Positions 43,279 to 52,409 of a stretch of 57,098 nt of DNA are shown here, piece by piece (the stretch's first letter is position 1; the number at the start of each line of letters is the position of its first letter). The notes under the pieces are model-generated. The model searched no databases. It was not told the DNA's origin and worked only from the letters and a program-made list of their open reading frames with translations. Made by a program: the position numbers and the translations under genes. Origin of the DNA: Acidobacteria bacterium Ga0077553 (GTDB lineage: Bacteria > Acidobacteriota > Terriglobia > Bryobacterales > Bryobacteraceae); NCBI GenBank assembly GCA_001464575.1, contig LNFE01000191.1, forward strand, positions 1 to 57,098. The letters are read 5' to 3'.

Positions 43279-44328
43279 CTACCGCCGAATTTTCGGCTTC
43301 CGATAGACCTGCGCCCGATGCTTTTTGGGGTTATAAACCGGCGCCAGCACCTTATTCTTCGACCGGCTCGGCGCTCTTCTCCGGGCTCCCGCGCCCTCCC
43401 CTTCGCCCGCTTCGAACTCCTCCGGCAGCTCCGTTGTCCCCAACGCTGATAACACTGCTTCCTTGGCCTCGGCGCTGAAGGCCCCCTGCTCGGGCGACCG
43501 ATTCACTGCCCAAGCCACCGAGAGGCCATCCGACCCCCGATAGACCCAAGCCAGGCCCCAATCGTGCAAAGCCCCGCTTTGCGCCCAACTCCCCCGTTGC
43601 TCCCCCACCAACTTGTCGATGCCGTCGGCAAAGCGCACCAGATCTTCCATCGTCGCGGTCCAACCCGCCGCCGAGCCCCACTCCTTCACGCCCGGCGTTC
43701 GGCTCCAACGGGTCTGCCTCATTCCCAACGGATCCAACACTCGCGCCTTCACAAACTTTTCAAACGGCTGGCCGCTGACTCGCTCGACAATCGCTCCCAA
43801 CAGCAGCGCTCCGGCGTTCGAGTACCGTCGCCGCGTGCCGGGGTCGAAATCCAACTGGGCGCCTGCCAAACTCCGAAGCGGCTCGTCGCTTTTCACATTG
43901 GCGGCCACCACGTCGACTCGGGCGACCGACCTGTCCCATCCCCCGGAATGATCCAATAACTGCCGGATGGTCACCCTGTCCAGACGCGGATCGCGATGCG
44001 CCGGTAGCAACTCAGCCACCATTCCCCAGGCCGGCTGGTCCAGACGCAATCGTCCCTCTTTCACGAGCAACATCACCGCCGCCCGCGTAATCGCCTTGGT
44101 GCAGCTGGCAATGGGCAACTCCGAATCCGGCTTGACGTTGCCAAAGCCCCGGGAGGTGAGCACGCGGCCATTCTGCGCCACCGCCAGCGCTCCGCCCGGA
44201 ATGTCATACTTTCCCAGCAGACGCGCGAACGCAACTTCGGCATCCCAGGTCGATGTCTCAGCGGCCGCCGGAAGACAGGCAGTCAAAACGACGGCAAAAT
44301 GGCAGAGAATAACCGAAAGACTTTTCAT
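43279..44328 (-). CDS. Secreted class C beta-lactamase-fold serine hydrolase
   Basis: A 349-aa exported hydrolase. Signal peptide about 1-23. SxxK is S75-C-T-K78, YxN is Y169-S-N171. The rest fits the penicillin-binding/esterase fold (LLDHSGGW, VLDPLGMRQTRW). The C-terminus is a strongly basic tail (about 310-349, RRRAPSRSKNK..RKPKIRR), which is unusual for the family. ATG 44328 is chosen because the signal peptide starts there, with GAGG 4 nt upstream. The start codon overlaps the divergent nucleoside hydrolase start (CATG). The actual substrate is unknown. Confidence 0.82.
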   Translation of the reverse strand: MKSLSVILCHFAVVLTACLPAAAETSTWDAEVAFARLLGKYDIPGGALAVAQNGRVLTSRGFGNVKPDSELPIASCTKAITRAAVMLLVKEGRLRLDQPAWGMVAELLPAHRDPRLDRVTIRQLLDHSGGWDRSVARVDVVAANVKSDEPLRSLAGAQLDFDPGTRRRYSNAGALLLGAIVERVSGQPFEKFVKARVLDPLGMRQTRWSRTPGVKEWGSAAGWTATMEDLVRFADGIDKLVGEQRGSWAQSGALHDWGLAWVYRGSDGLSVAWAVNRSPEQGAFSAEAKEAVLSALGTTELPEEFEAGEGEGAGARRRAPSRSKNKVLAPVYNPKKHRAQVYRKPKIRR

Positions 44329-45325
44329 GCGTCCTCGTCTCTTCCATCGGCTGATTCTGCTGGCGACTTTAGCCGCTGGACTTTGTGCCAAATTGGGTGC
44401 CCAACCGGGTGCTCAACCCGCGCACACCGTACTCGTCGATACCGACGCCGGCGCCGACGACCTCTTGGCCCTGCTGTTCCTGCTCCAGCGGTCTGACGTC
44501 CGGATTGAAGCCATCACCATCGTCCACGGCCTCGCCGAGCCCGCCGCTGGCGCCGAGTCCGTCGCTCGTCTCCTTGCTTATTGCCACCGTCCGGGTATTC
44601 CCATCTACATCGGCGCCGCGAAGCCGCTCGAAGGAACCGCCGCCTTTCCCGCCGAGTGGCGCGCTGCCGCCCGCCAACTCCTCCGCCAACTGCCGGCCTC
44701 GCATCCACCTGCCCAGGCCGAATCCGCCCCCACCTACCTGAAACGCCGTCTCTTGAACGGAGCGCCCCTCGATGTCCTCGCCCTCGGCCCGCTGACCAAT
44801 TTCGCGGTCGCCCTCCGCGAAGAGCCGCGTCTTGGCCGGCCCATCCGCGACTTCGTCTGGATGGGCGGTGCGCTCGACGCACCCGGCAACGTTCCTACTG
44901 CCCCCAAGGCGGAGTGGAACGCCTTTCTCGATCCGCTCGCCCTCGAAACCGTCCTCAATACCGGTTGGCCGCTCCGATTCGTCGGCCTCGACGCAACCAA
45001 CCAGGTTCCAGTCTCCCTCGGCGACCTTGAACGCCTGGAAGCGCTCCGCCTGAACCCGGCCACCTGGCTGGCCGTCGAACTTCTCCGCACTGAGGCCGAT
45101 TCCATCGCCGCTGGCCTCTACTTCGCCTGGGACCCGCTCGCCGCCGCCGTCCTTGTTGACCCCGGCCTCGCCCGCTTTGAGCACCTCGCCCTTGGGGTCC
45201 GCAAGCGCGCGAACGAGCGGGGACGGCTCCTGCGCGTTCCGGCGCTCAAGCCAAATGTGACCTATGCTACCGCAGCCGAAGCGGCCCGGTTCCGCCGCAT
45301 CTTCCTGGCTACGATGCTTTTGTAA
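44327..45325 (+). CDS. Exported nucleoside hydrolase (IU-NH family)
   Basis: A 332-aa protein with signal peptide (about 1-25). The Ca-binding loop is DTDAGADD (38-45; usual DTDPGxDD, Pro to Ala). Further blocks are ALGPLTNFAVAL, AEWNAFLDPLA and FVGLDATNQV. The usual catalytic HDP reads WDP (FAWDPLAAA), so the His is absent. Export and substitutions argue for altered chemistry. Its ATG 44327 overlaps the divergent serine hydrolase start; the frame continues far upstream within that gene but only as a shadow. Confidence 0.8.
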   Translation: MRPRLFHRLILLATLAAGLCAKLGAQPGAQPAHTVLVDTDAGADDLLALLFLLQRSDVRIEAITIVHGLAEPAAGAESVARLLAYCHRPGIPIYIGAAKPLEGTAAFPAEWRAAARQLLRQLPASHPPAQAESAPTYLKRRLLNGAPLDVLALGPLTNFAVALREEPRLGRPIRDFVWMGGALDAPGNVPTAPKAEWNAFLDPLALETVLNTGWPLRFVGLDATNQVPVSLGDLERLEALRLNPATWLAVELLRTEADSIAAGLYFAWDPLAAAVLVDPGLARFEHLALGVRKRANERGRLLRVPALKPNVTYATAAEAARFRRIFLATMLL

Positions 45326-45330
45326 CAGGT

Positions 45331-45359
45331 TTGAAACCAATATGGCATCCTGGTGTAAC
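45331..45359 (+). promoter_or_regulatory. Candidate promoter of the first TonB-dependent receptor
   Basis: TTGAAA (45331-45336) and TGTAAC (45354-45359), spacer 17 bp, 26 bp upstream of the ATG at 45385. The spacing is ideal, but the -10 match is only moderate. AGGAG precedes the start by 4 nt. Confidence 0.45.
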
Positions 45360-45384
45360 CCATTCAGGGGAGACTAGGAGATCT

Positions 45385-48300
45385 ATGACTTGCCCGAAAT
45401 TTCTTGCCGGTATTGCGCTGGCACTCTTCAGCGCAACCGGCATTTCTTATGCCCAATCCACACTCGGCGTGGTGGTGGGAACCGTAAAGGACCCCAGTGG
45501 CGCCGTGCTGGCCAACGCTGCCGTGCAACTGACCAACACCGGTGAAAACACCACTCGCGATGGCCAGACCTCGTCCGAAGGAACCTTCGAGTTCCAAAAC
45601 GTAAAGCCCGGCGTCTACGCCGTGAAGGTTTCCGCCCCCGGCTTCCGGGCATTTGCGGCCTCCGATATCCGCTTGGCCGCCCGTCAGACCGTTCGTGTCG
45701 ACGCTGCCATGCAAGTTGGCGAACTGACCCAGCAAGTGGAGGTCACCTCCTCGGCTGGCGTCATCGCCACCGATTCCCCCGTCATCGCTTCGGCCCTCAC
45801 GGCCGAAAAGGTTCTCAACCTGCCCGGCAACGTCCGCGGCGTTTCCACCAGCCCCTACGCCCTCATCGCCACCCTCCCCGGCGTCCAGGCCGATAACGGC
45901 GGCGGCTACTCCATTCAGGGCGGCCTCCCCGCCCAGAGCGAATCCTCTGTCGATGGCATCTCCATCACCGCGGCTACCGGCAACTCGCCGCAGCGGAACC
46001 TCTTCCCCAGCGTCGAATCCATCGCCGAAATCCGGGTGCAAGGCGTCGGCAACAACGCCGAATACGGACAGCCCGGCGATGTGACCGCCATCTCGAAGGG
46101 CGGCACCAACGACCTGCACGGCGCCGGTTTCTGGTATCACCAGAACAAGGCCCTCGATGCCCGTTCGTTCGGTCAGGCGGCTCTGCCGGCGAAGATCTCG
46201 AACGTGTTCGGCTTCACCATCGGCGGGCCAGTCGTGCTGCCGAAGCTCTATAACGGCAAGAACCGGACGTTCTTCTTCTTCACGCTCGAAAGCCTGCGCC
46301 TTCCGCGGCAGTCCACGATTCAGAACACAGTGCCCACCGCGGCCATGAAGGCCGGCAACTTCACCAGCGAACCGTTCACCGTGCGGGACCCGCTCACCGG
46401 GCAACCCTTCCCGGGCAACACCATTCCGGCAAACCGCATCAGCTCCATCGCCCGCGCGGTGTTGGCCTTCTACCCGGATCCCAACCAGGGCAACCCCAAT
46501 CGGGTCTCGAACGCGAACTACATCAACAATCTCGATGCCACCACCCGCAGCAATCAGTTCGACGTGCGCATCGATCACCAGTTCTCCTCGAAGCACCTCA
46601 TCTTCGGCCGCTTGACGCAGAAGGAGAATCCCTCCCAGGCCGTCAATCGCCTGTTGCTGCCCAACGACTCCACCTTCAACGATCACCGCCAGGCCGTGGT
46701 CAGCTACACGTGGACCATCACGCCCACCCTGCTCAACGAATTCCGCGGCGGCATCTCGTTCGCCAAGTCGGGTGCCATCTTCAACTTCGATGGCCGCGCC
46801 TTCGCCAACTCGCTCAACCTCCAGGACATCCAGAAGGACATCTTCTTCAACGCCCTGCCCAACTTCGATATCCAGCAGTTCACCGGCTTCCAGAAAGGTC
46901 GCCCCGGCCGCAGCGGAAGCTGGAACACGCAGTACATCGACAACCTCACCTGGATCAAGGGCAAGCACACCCTGAAGTTCGGTTTCGCCCTTCGCCAACT
47001 GCGCGCGGAAAGCAACCTCGGCTTCACCACCGGTGACAACTACGGCAACTACGTCTTCTCCGGCAACTTCACCGGCAACTCGTTCGGTGACTTCCTGCTC
47101 GCGGCGCCTTTCCAAACCAGCGTCTCGGTAGTCCAAACCGATAACGACGGCCGCGGTACTCATTATCAGGCCTACGTGCAGGATACCTTCCGTGCCACCA
47201 ACCGCCTCACGCTGGACTTCGGTCTCCGCTACGAGTTCCAGCCCGGCTACTCCGACGCCGGCTTCAACATCGCCAACTTCGATCGCACCGTCCCGGTCAC
47301 CGGCCGCGTCGTCACCATGTCCGATCCGAAGGCGATTCAACTCGTCGCCCCGGCCACGCTTCTGAGCGTCAACGCCTGCCCCGGCGCCGCCATCGGCGGT
47401 GTGCCTTGCACGCCCTTTGTCACCGCCGAACAGGCCGGCCTGCCCGAAGCGCTCCGCAAGAACTACAACACCCAGTTCCTGCCTCGCCTCGGTTTCGCTT
47501 ACCGTCTCGGTGACAAGACCACCGTGCGCGGCAGCTATGGCATCTACAACATGGCCCTCCTCGGGTCCATCTTCTTCTCGCTCACCGGCACCGTGCAGAG
47601 TGACGTGCGCCAGTTTAACAACGCCGGCCCCAACGGCCAGCCGTTGTTCTACCTCCCGCAAACCCGTCCGAGCGGCGCGGCCAGCGGTGTCCGCGGCGGC
47701 TCGCTTGGCACGTTCGAATTCCGCACCGCCAACCAGATCGACTTCCGCCCGCCGTACATGATGCAGTGGGGTCTCTCGGTCGACCGCCAGGTCACCAACT
47801 CCATGGGCCTCCGCGTCTCCTACGTCGCCAACAAGTCCACCAACCTGCCCTGGGCGCCCGACCTCAACCAGGCGCAGCCCTCCACCAACTTCTTCACCCA
47901 GCGCCCGCTTACCGATCGGCCCTTCCCGAACTGGGGCTTGATCTATAGCCGCGACGCCGGCGCCAACTCCATCTACCAGGCCGGTCAGGTGGAACTCAAC
48001 CGCCGCTTCTCGGCCGGGCTCACCTTCACGGCTGCCTACACCTTCGCCAAGCATCTCGGCGACAACGCGGGTCCCAACCCCAGCGGCTTCGCCGGCGAAA
48101 CGGGCGGTGGCCGCGTCACCAACTCGCTCGACCGGCGCTCGGATCGCGGCGATGTCTACGCGACCCGCCGTCATCGCAGCATTAACACGCTGCTCTATGA
48201 ACTGCCCTTCGGCAAAGGCCGCCGCTGGATGGCCAATGCCAACGGCGCCGTCGACGCTATCCTCGGCGGCTGGCAGATTTCGTCCATCCTCAGCCTGCAG

Positions 48301-48792
48301 TCCGGGCCGTTCCTGACGCCCACCTTCAACGGTGGCGACCCCTCCGGCACCAATGCTCCGGCCCGTGGCACCCAGCGCCCGGACCGCATCGGCGATGGCT
48401 CCGTGGCGGAACCGAATCGCAACGTCTGGATGGATCGCAGCGCGTTTGTCTGCCCCGGCCGCACCCCCGGCGCGTTGCAGTTCAATTGCGCCGTCGGCGC
48501 CGTCCCCGGCCGCGACCCCAACCCCATCGCCCGCTTCGGAAACTCCGGCGTCGGTATCATCACCGGCCCCGGAACCTTCGGCTGGAATATGGGTATGGCC
48601 AAGACGTTCAACCTCGTCGAACGCCTCACCATGCGGCTAGAAGGCTCGTTCACCAACGTGCCGAACGCCACCAACCTCGGTGACCCCGAAGTCAACATGG
48701 CGAACAACAACTTCGGCCGCATCACAGGCGTCCGCGGCGTAGACTTCGGCGCTGGCCGTACCGGCCAGGTCGGCCTCCGTCTGCAGTTTTAA
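45385..48792 (+). CDS. Oar-like TonB-dependent receptor, carboxypeptidase-regulatory domain fusion
   Basis: A 1135-aa outer-membrane protein. Signal peptide about 1-24; a carboxypeptidase-regulatory-like Ig domain (about 27-112, GTVKDPSGAVLANAAVQLTNTGE); a plug (about 120-260, SVDGISITAATG); then a beta-barrel with many Tyr/Phe-rich strands and a C-terminal F (GLRLQF). ATG 45385 is supported by AGGAG. These Acidobacteriota proteins probably import glycans or peptides. No obvious TonB box is visible. It converges on a second one. Confidence 0.88.
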   Translation: MTCPKFLAGIALALFSATGISYAQSTLGVVVGTVKDPSGAVLANAAVQLTNTGENTTRDGQTSSEGTFEFQNVKPGVYAVKVSAPGFRAFAASDIRLAARQTVRVDAAMQVGELTQQVEVTSSAGVIATDSPVIASALTAEKVLNLPGNVRGVSTSPYALIATLPGVQADNGGGYSIQGGLPAQSESSVDGISITAATGNSPQRNLFPSVESIAEIRVQGVGNNAEYGQPGDVTAISKGGTNDLHGAGFWYHQNKALDARSFGQAALPAKISNVFGFTIGGPVVLPKLYNGKNRTFFFFTLESLRLPRQSTIQNTVPTAAMKAGNFTSEPFTVRDPLTGQPFPGNTIPANRISSIARAVLAFYPDPNQGNPNRVSNANYINNLDATTRSNQFDVRIDHQFSSKHLIFGRLTQKENPSQAVNRLLLPNDSTFNDHRQAVVSYTWTITPTLLNEFRGGISFAKSGAIFNFDGRAFANSLNLQDIQKDIFFNALPNFDIQQFTGFQKGRPGRSGSWNTQYIDNLTWIKGKHTLKFGFALRQLRAESNLGFTTGDNYGNYVFSGNFTGNSFGDFLLAAPFQTSVSVVQTDNDGRGTHYQAYVQDTFRATNRLTLDFGLRYEFQPGYSDAGFNIANFDRTVPVTGRVVTMSDPKAIQLVAPATLLSVNACPGAAIGGVPCTPFVTAEQAGLPEALRKNYNTQFLPRLGFAYRLGDKTTVRGSYGIYNMALLGSIFFSLTGTVQSDVRQFNNAGPNGQPLFYLPQTRPSGAASGVRGGSLGTFEFRTANQIDFRPPYMMQWGLSVDRQVTNSMGLRVSYVANKSTNLPWAPDLNQAQPSTNFFTQRPLTDRPFPNWGLIYSRDAGANSIYQAGQVELNRRFSAGLTFTAAYTFAKHLGDNAGPNPSGFAGETGGGRVTNSLDRRSDRGDVYATRRHRSINTLLYELPFGKGRRWMANANGAVDAILGGWQISSILSLQSGPFLTPTFNGGDPSGTNAPARGTQRPDRIGDGSVAEPNRNVWMDRSAFVCPGRTPGALQFNCAVGAVPGRDPNPIARFGNSGVGIITGPGTFGWNMGMAKTFNLVERLTMRLEGSFTNVPNATNLGDPEVNMANNNFGRITGVRGVDFGAGRTGQVGLRLQF

Positions 48793-48801
48793 CCACCCCC
48801 C

Positions 48802-48841
48802 CGAAGAAGAGCCCGGCTCACCCCCGGGCTCTTCTTCGTTT
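48802..48841. terminator. Strong bidirectional hairpin terminator
   Basis: A perfect 15-bp stem (48802-48816 with 48824-48838) around a 7-nt loop, then GTTTC. It sits between the convergent stops of two receptors and is GC-rich at its tip. It can serve both genes; on the minus strand it lies just past the second gene's stop. Confidence 0.85.
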
Positions 48842-51800
48842 CAGAAACTCAGTTTCAAAGCCAACTGCCCCAGCCGCGACGGTCCCGCCTCCAGCACCCT
48901 CCCAAAGTTCACCGAGTTCAAATCACTCACCGGCACCGCAAAGTTCGCATGGTTCGCCACGTTGAACACCTCGGCCCGAAACTGCAACCGCAGCCGCTCG
49001 GTCAAGGCAAACGTCTTCAACAGCGAGAGGTCCAAATTGGCCAGCCCCGGCCCGCGCGCAATGTTGCGCCCCGCGTTGCCGAACCGGCCCGCGTCGGTCA
49101 CGGGATTCAACCGCCGGAACGCGCTCCGCGGCAGCCACTGCTCCACGGTCCGCGGCCCCTGGTTCGGGTCCGCAATCAGGTCCGGCCGCCCTCCGCTGTA
49201 GCCGGAAATCGGCGGATGCGAAGCCTGCGCGGCCACGTTCGTCGAGTCGAACACCGTGAACGGCGTCCCTGAATGCGCCGACCAAATGCCATTCAACTGC
49301 CAGCCCCATTTGATGTCCCAGCTCCCACTGAACACGAACCGGTGCCGCGCGTCGAACAACGACAACCCCCGCTCCGCCCGCAGATCAAATGGATTCTGAG
49401 CAATGTCGTTCTCCCCGGCCAACGGCCGCGCCGCCGCCCCGCCCAGGTTCATCGCCGACAAGTAGTCGATCGTCTTTGAAAACCAGTACGACGCGTTGAA
49501 CCCCAGCCCCCGCTCGAACCGCCGGCTCAAGCTGAACTGCCCTGCGTGGTAGGCCGAGTTCGTGATGTAGCTCAGCATCGCCACGTGCGTGAAGCTCGGC
49601 GCGTACAGCCGCCGGCTATCGGCGTTCTGCGCCGTTGCTCCGGGCCCGAACACCGCCGGATTGGCCTCGATGTTCCGCGGCAGCCGCGTCCCCTTGCTGC
49701 CCAGGTAGCGCCCCTCCGCCACATACTTGCCGAGCAACGAACGCTGCACGGTGAAGTTCCAGTTCTGCGCATACGGAGGCCGTGCGTTCTTGTCCATCAC
49801 CACCAGCGTCAACGGCAACGGAAACGTCCCCGGCGCCGGCCGGTTCGAGCCGCCGTAAGGGTTCGTGAAGTTCACGCTCGGCCCGCTGAATTGGATCAAC
49901 TGCGTCGACGGCAGCGAACTCACCGGCACCTGCGACGCCACGCCCGACCCGTTCGCGAACGGGTCAAAGAAAATCCCATAGCCCGCCCGCACGCTCAGCA
50001 AGCCCCGCCCATCCGGATTCCAAGCGACTCCGAACCGCGGCATCAACCCCTTCCGAAACACCGGCGCCACGCCCGCTGCAATCCCTTCGTCGCCAGGGAA
50101 CAGCAGGCCCCGTGGAGCCTCCGGCCGCACCGTCGATTGCTGCCCCGGCACGAACGCGTTCATCCGGTCTCGCACCTCCGTCAACGGCGTATTGACCTCC
50201 CAACGCAGCCCGTAGTTCAACGTCAACGTCCGCCCCACGCGCCACTCATCCTGCGCATACAAAGACGTCTCCCATCCCCGCATCCCTCGCGACAAATCGC
50301 CTAACCCTTGATAGAAAACCGCCGGCCGCCCAAGCAACAAATTTGCAAACCCGTCCCCATAGGGCGGCGTCGGCGCAAACACGAAAAACGCATTCGGCGC
50401 AATCGCCTGGAACATGTTCAGATACAGCCGCCGCACCTCCGCGCCCAGCTTCCACGAATGCCGCCCCCGCGTCAGGCTCAACGAATCCGAAACTTCCCAA
50501 CTCGTCTGCGCCGAAGTCCGCGGACCCGTAATCGACCCGCCCACCGGCGAGTACCCGCTCACGTTGAAGAACGGCGCGCTCTGCCCCTGCGGCGATGCCG
50601 AGTCATAGTTGAATCCGAAATCCCGTGGCGACATCTGGTTCAGCCGTTGATCGAACAAAAACACATGGCGGAAAAACGCCGCCCGGAACGCGTTCACCGC
50701 GTTCGGCGAAAACACGTGCGTCTCGTTCAGCGCCAGCGAATTCGTCCGCAAATCGTCTCGCACCGGGAACCCTGGCAGGTCCGACCCCCGAATCGAAATC
50801 GGGTTCCGGTTGTACCCATCCGCAAAGGAGTACCGCACATGCATCTGGTTCCGCTCGCTCGCCAAATAGTCCACGCGCCCGCCCGCTTGGTTCGATTCGT
50901 TTTCCGTCACCACCGTGCCCGTGTACACCGACGGCGTCGTGTTCCCCAACGGATACAAAGCGGCCACCCGCTGGCCCACCGCGCTGATCTGCGACGGCGG
51001 AATCACGCCGCTCGCAAAGATGCCCGCCCGCTGCGCCGGCGTCGGCACGTTGGCCGATCGGGTAATCCCCTGCCGGTTGCGGAACCCTTCCGCATAGGCA
51101 AAGTAGAACAGCTTGTTCGCCTGCACCGGTCCGCCCAGCGTCCCGCCAAACTGGTTCTGCTTCAGCGGTTCCACGTCGCGCGAAAAGAAGTTTCGCGCAT
51201 CAAACACGTCATTCCGAAAGAACTCATACAACCCGCCGTGCAGTTGATTCGTTCCCGACTTCGTCACCACGGAAGTATTCGACCCCGCTGCGCCGCCATA
51301 CTCCGGTGGCGCCGTATGCGTCAGAATCCGGAACTCGCTGATCGAATCCACCGGCGGCCGCAGTGCAAACCCGCCATCCATCCGGTTCACGTTCTTCGCC
51401 CCGTCCAGCAGGAAGTTATTCGATTCCGGCCGCTGCCCGTTCACCGAATAGGCCTGACCCGCGCGCAGCGATCCGCCGGCGGTGGCGATGCCATTCGTCA
51501 GATCCGCCACGCCCGCCTGCAGCAGCCCGAGTTGCGTGAAGTTCCGCCCGTTCAACGGCAAATCCAAAATCTCCCGCGTCGTCACGGTCTTCCCCAGTGC
51601 GTTGCTCGCCGTATCCACCATCGCCGCCTCGCCCGAAACGCTGACGGACTCCCGCACCCCCGCCACCTCCAGCCGCACGTCCAGCCGCAGCACTTGGCTC
51701 ACTTCGACCGCCAACGGCTGGCTTTCAAACGGAGCAAATCCCGGCGCCGCCACCGCCACCTTGTACCGCCCCACCGGCAACATTGCGAACCGGTATCGGC

Positions 51801-51969
51801 CAGACTCCACCGCCGCGGCTTTCACCAGTCCGGTATCCACGTTGGTCACCGTCGCCCGGCCGGTGGAGACCGTTCCGCCGGAAGCATCCAGCAAGCTACC
51901 TTCAATCGTGGCGACGGGATCTTGCGCCAGAACAGGCAGCGTAGCGAGAAGGAGAGGGAGAAGTCGCAC
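48841..51969 (-). CDS. Second Oar-like TonB-dependent receptor
   Basis: A 1042-aa receptor with signal peptide (1-15), regulatory-like domain (about 18-105, IEGSLLDASGGTVSTGRATV), plug (about 110-230, LPLNGRNFTQLGLLQAGVADL; SVNGQRPESNNFLLDGAKN) and barrel ending ALKLSF. The start is GTG 51969. It is convergent with the first receptor and divergent from the RiPP operon. Receptors sit beside some lasso clusters as uptake partners, but these receptors are so common in this phylum that this is weak evidence. Confidence 0.88.
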   Translation of the reverse strand: MRLLPLLLATLPVLAQDPVATIEGSLLDASGGTVSTGRATVTNVDTGLVKAAAVESGRYRFAMLPVGRYKVAVAAPGFAPFESQPLAVEVSQVLRLDVRLEVAGVRESVSVSGEAAMVDTASNALGKTVTTREILDLPLNGRNFTQLGLLQAGVADLTNGIATAGGSLRAGQAYSVNGQRPESNNFLLDGAKNVNRMDGGFALRPPVDSISEFRILTHTAPPEYGGAAGSNTSVVTKSGTNQLHGGLYEFFRNDVFDARNFFSRDVEPLKQNQFGGTLGGPVQANKLFYFAYAEGFRNRQGITRSANVPTPAQRAGIFASGVIPPSQISAVGQRVAALYPLGNTTPSVYTGTVVTENESNQAGGRVDYLASERNQMHVRYSFADGYNRNPISIRGSDLPGFPVRDDLRTNSLALNETHVFSPNAVNAFRAAFFRHVFLFDQRLNQMSPRDFGFNYDSASPQGQSAPFFNVSGYSPVGGSITGPRTSAQTSWEVSDSLSLTRGRHSWKLGAEVRRLYLNMFQAIAPNAFFVFAPTPPYGDGFANLLLGRPAVFYQGLGDLSRGMRGWETSLYAQDEWRVGRTLTLNYGLRWEVNTPLTEVRDRMNAFVPGQQSTVRPEAPRGLLFPGDEGIAAGVAPVFRKGLMPRFGVAWNPDGRGLLSVRAGYGIFFDPFANGSGVASQVPVSSLPSTQLIQFSGPSVNFTNPYGGSNRPAPGTFPLPLTLVVMDKNARPPYAQNWNFTVQRSLLGKYVAEGRYLGSKGTRLPRNIEANPAVFGPGATAQNADSRRLYAPSFTHVAMLSYITNSAYHAGQFSLSRRFERGLGFNASYWFSKTIDYLSAMNLGGAAARPLAGENDIAQNPFDLRAERGLSLFDARHRFVFSGSWDIKWGWQLNGIWSAHSGTPFTVFDSTNVAAQASHPPISGYSGGRPDLIADPNQGPRTVEQWLPRSAFRRLNPVTDAGRFGNAGRNIARGPGLANLDLSLLKTFALTERLRLQFRAEVFNVANHANFAVPVSDLNSVNFGRVLEAGPSRLGQLALKLSF

Positions 51970-52090
51970 CCCGCCAAGTTAACCGTTCGCCCAGCGCGGC
52001 GCACTAATCCCATTCCACTAGAGATTCTCTCGCCTCGGATCAATCGATGCCGCGCTACTAAAGGGGTATTTTCATCAACGTGAGATCGCG

Positions 52091-52119
52091 TTGACAGGTC
52101 CAGGGGCCTTCGTTATACT
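52091..52119 (+). promoter_or_regulatory. Near-consensus promoter of the RiPP operon
   Basis: TTGACA (52091-52096), a 17-bp spacer and TATACT (52114-52119). It is the best sigma-70-type promoter in the window, about 65 bp before the precursor ATG, leaving a 5' leader of roughly 58 nt. The 121-bp stretch between the receptor start and this promoter shows nothing further. Confidence 0.75.
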
Positions 52120-52183
52120 TCGAAAAATAGCCCCTCAATCTGCATTCCGCCACCGCTTTGTCTGTGCGCCAAAGTTGGAAAAT

Positions 52184-52372
52184 ATGAATTCTTCTGTTCG
52201 TAATTATGTTGTCGGCACTCCCATGGTCGAAGACCGAAAGAAGCCTTACGGGCCAATGGTGATCAACATCTACGGGGATGCCGCAACCCTTACCCTTCAG
52301 AGTGGCTCCACTCTTCCACCTCCGGGTGGCGGTGCCGGTTGCAATCCCCCCCCGTGCGTAGATGAGTTCTAA
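52184..52372 (+). CDS. RiPP precursor peptide, lasso-type leader with non-lasso core
   Basis: A 62-aa peptide. The leader contains K19-K-P-Y22-G-P-M-V-I27-N-I-Y-G31-D-A-A-T-L-T37, which fits the lasso leader spacing Y-x4-(L/I)-x3-G-x5-T, with Pro shifted by one (position 24). With Thr37 as the penultimate leader residue, cleavage would follow Leu38 and the core would be Q39 to F62: QSGSTLPPPGGGAG then CNPPPCVDEF. The core has no Asp/Glu at positions 7-9 (all Pro), two Cys (53, 58) and acidic residues only at 60-61. ATG 52184 has a weak GGA upstream. Precursor identity is inferred from motif, size and place. Confidence 0.72.
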   Translation: MNSSVRNYVVGTPMVEDRKKPYGPMVINIYGDAATLTLQSGSTLPPPGGGAGCNPPPCVDEF

Positions 52373-52409
52373 CACTGTGTGCCTCAACTAGCCAGTGCCG
52401 TGCGAGACG

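Noticed and set aside
45364..48174. 936-aa minus-strand open frame opposite the first TonB-dependent receptor
   Set aside because: It is an antisense shadow of a GC-rich coding gene; the composition is Val/Gly/Glu/Ala-biased without domains, while the plus frame has signal peptide, plug and barrel.
48841..51969. Receptor as a dedicated RiPP uptake protein
   Set aside because: Position is suggestive, but such receptors are very common in this phylum and nothing in its sequence ties it to the peptide.
52184..52372. Calling the product a true lasso peptide
   Set aside because: The core has no Asp/Glu at position 7-9 and no cyclase gene is present.
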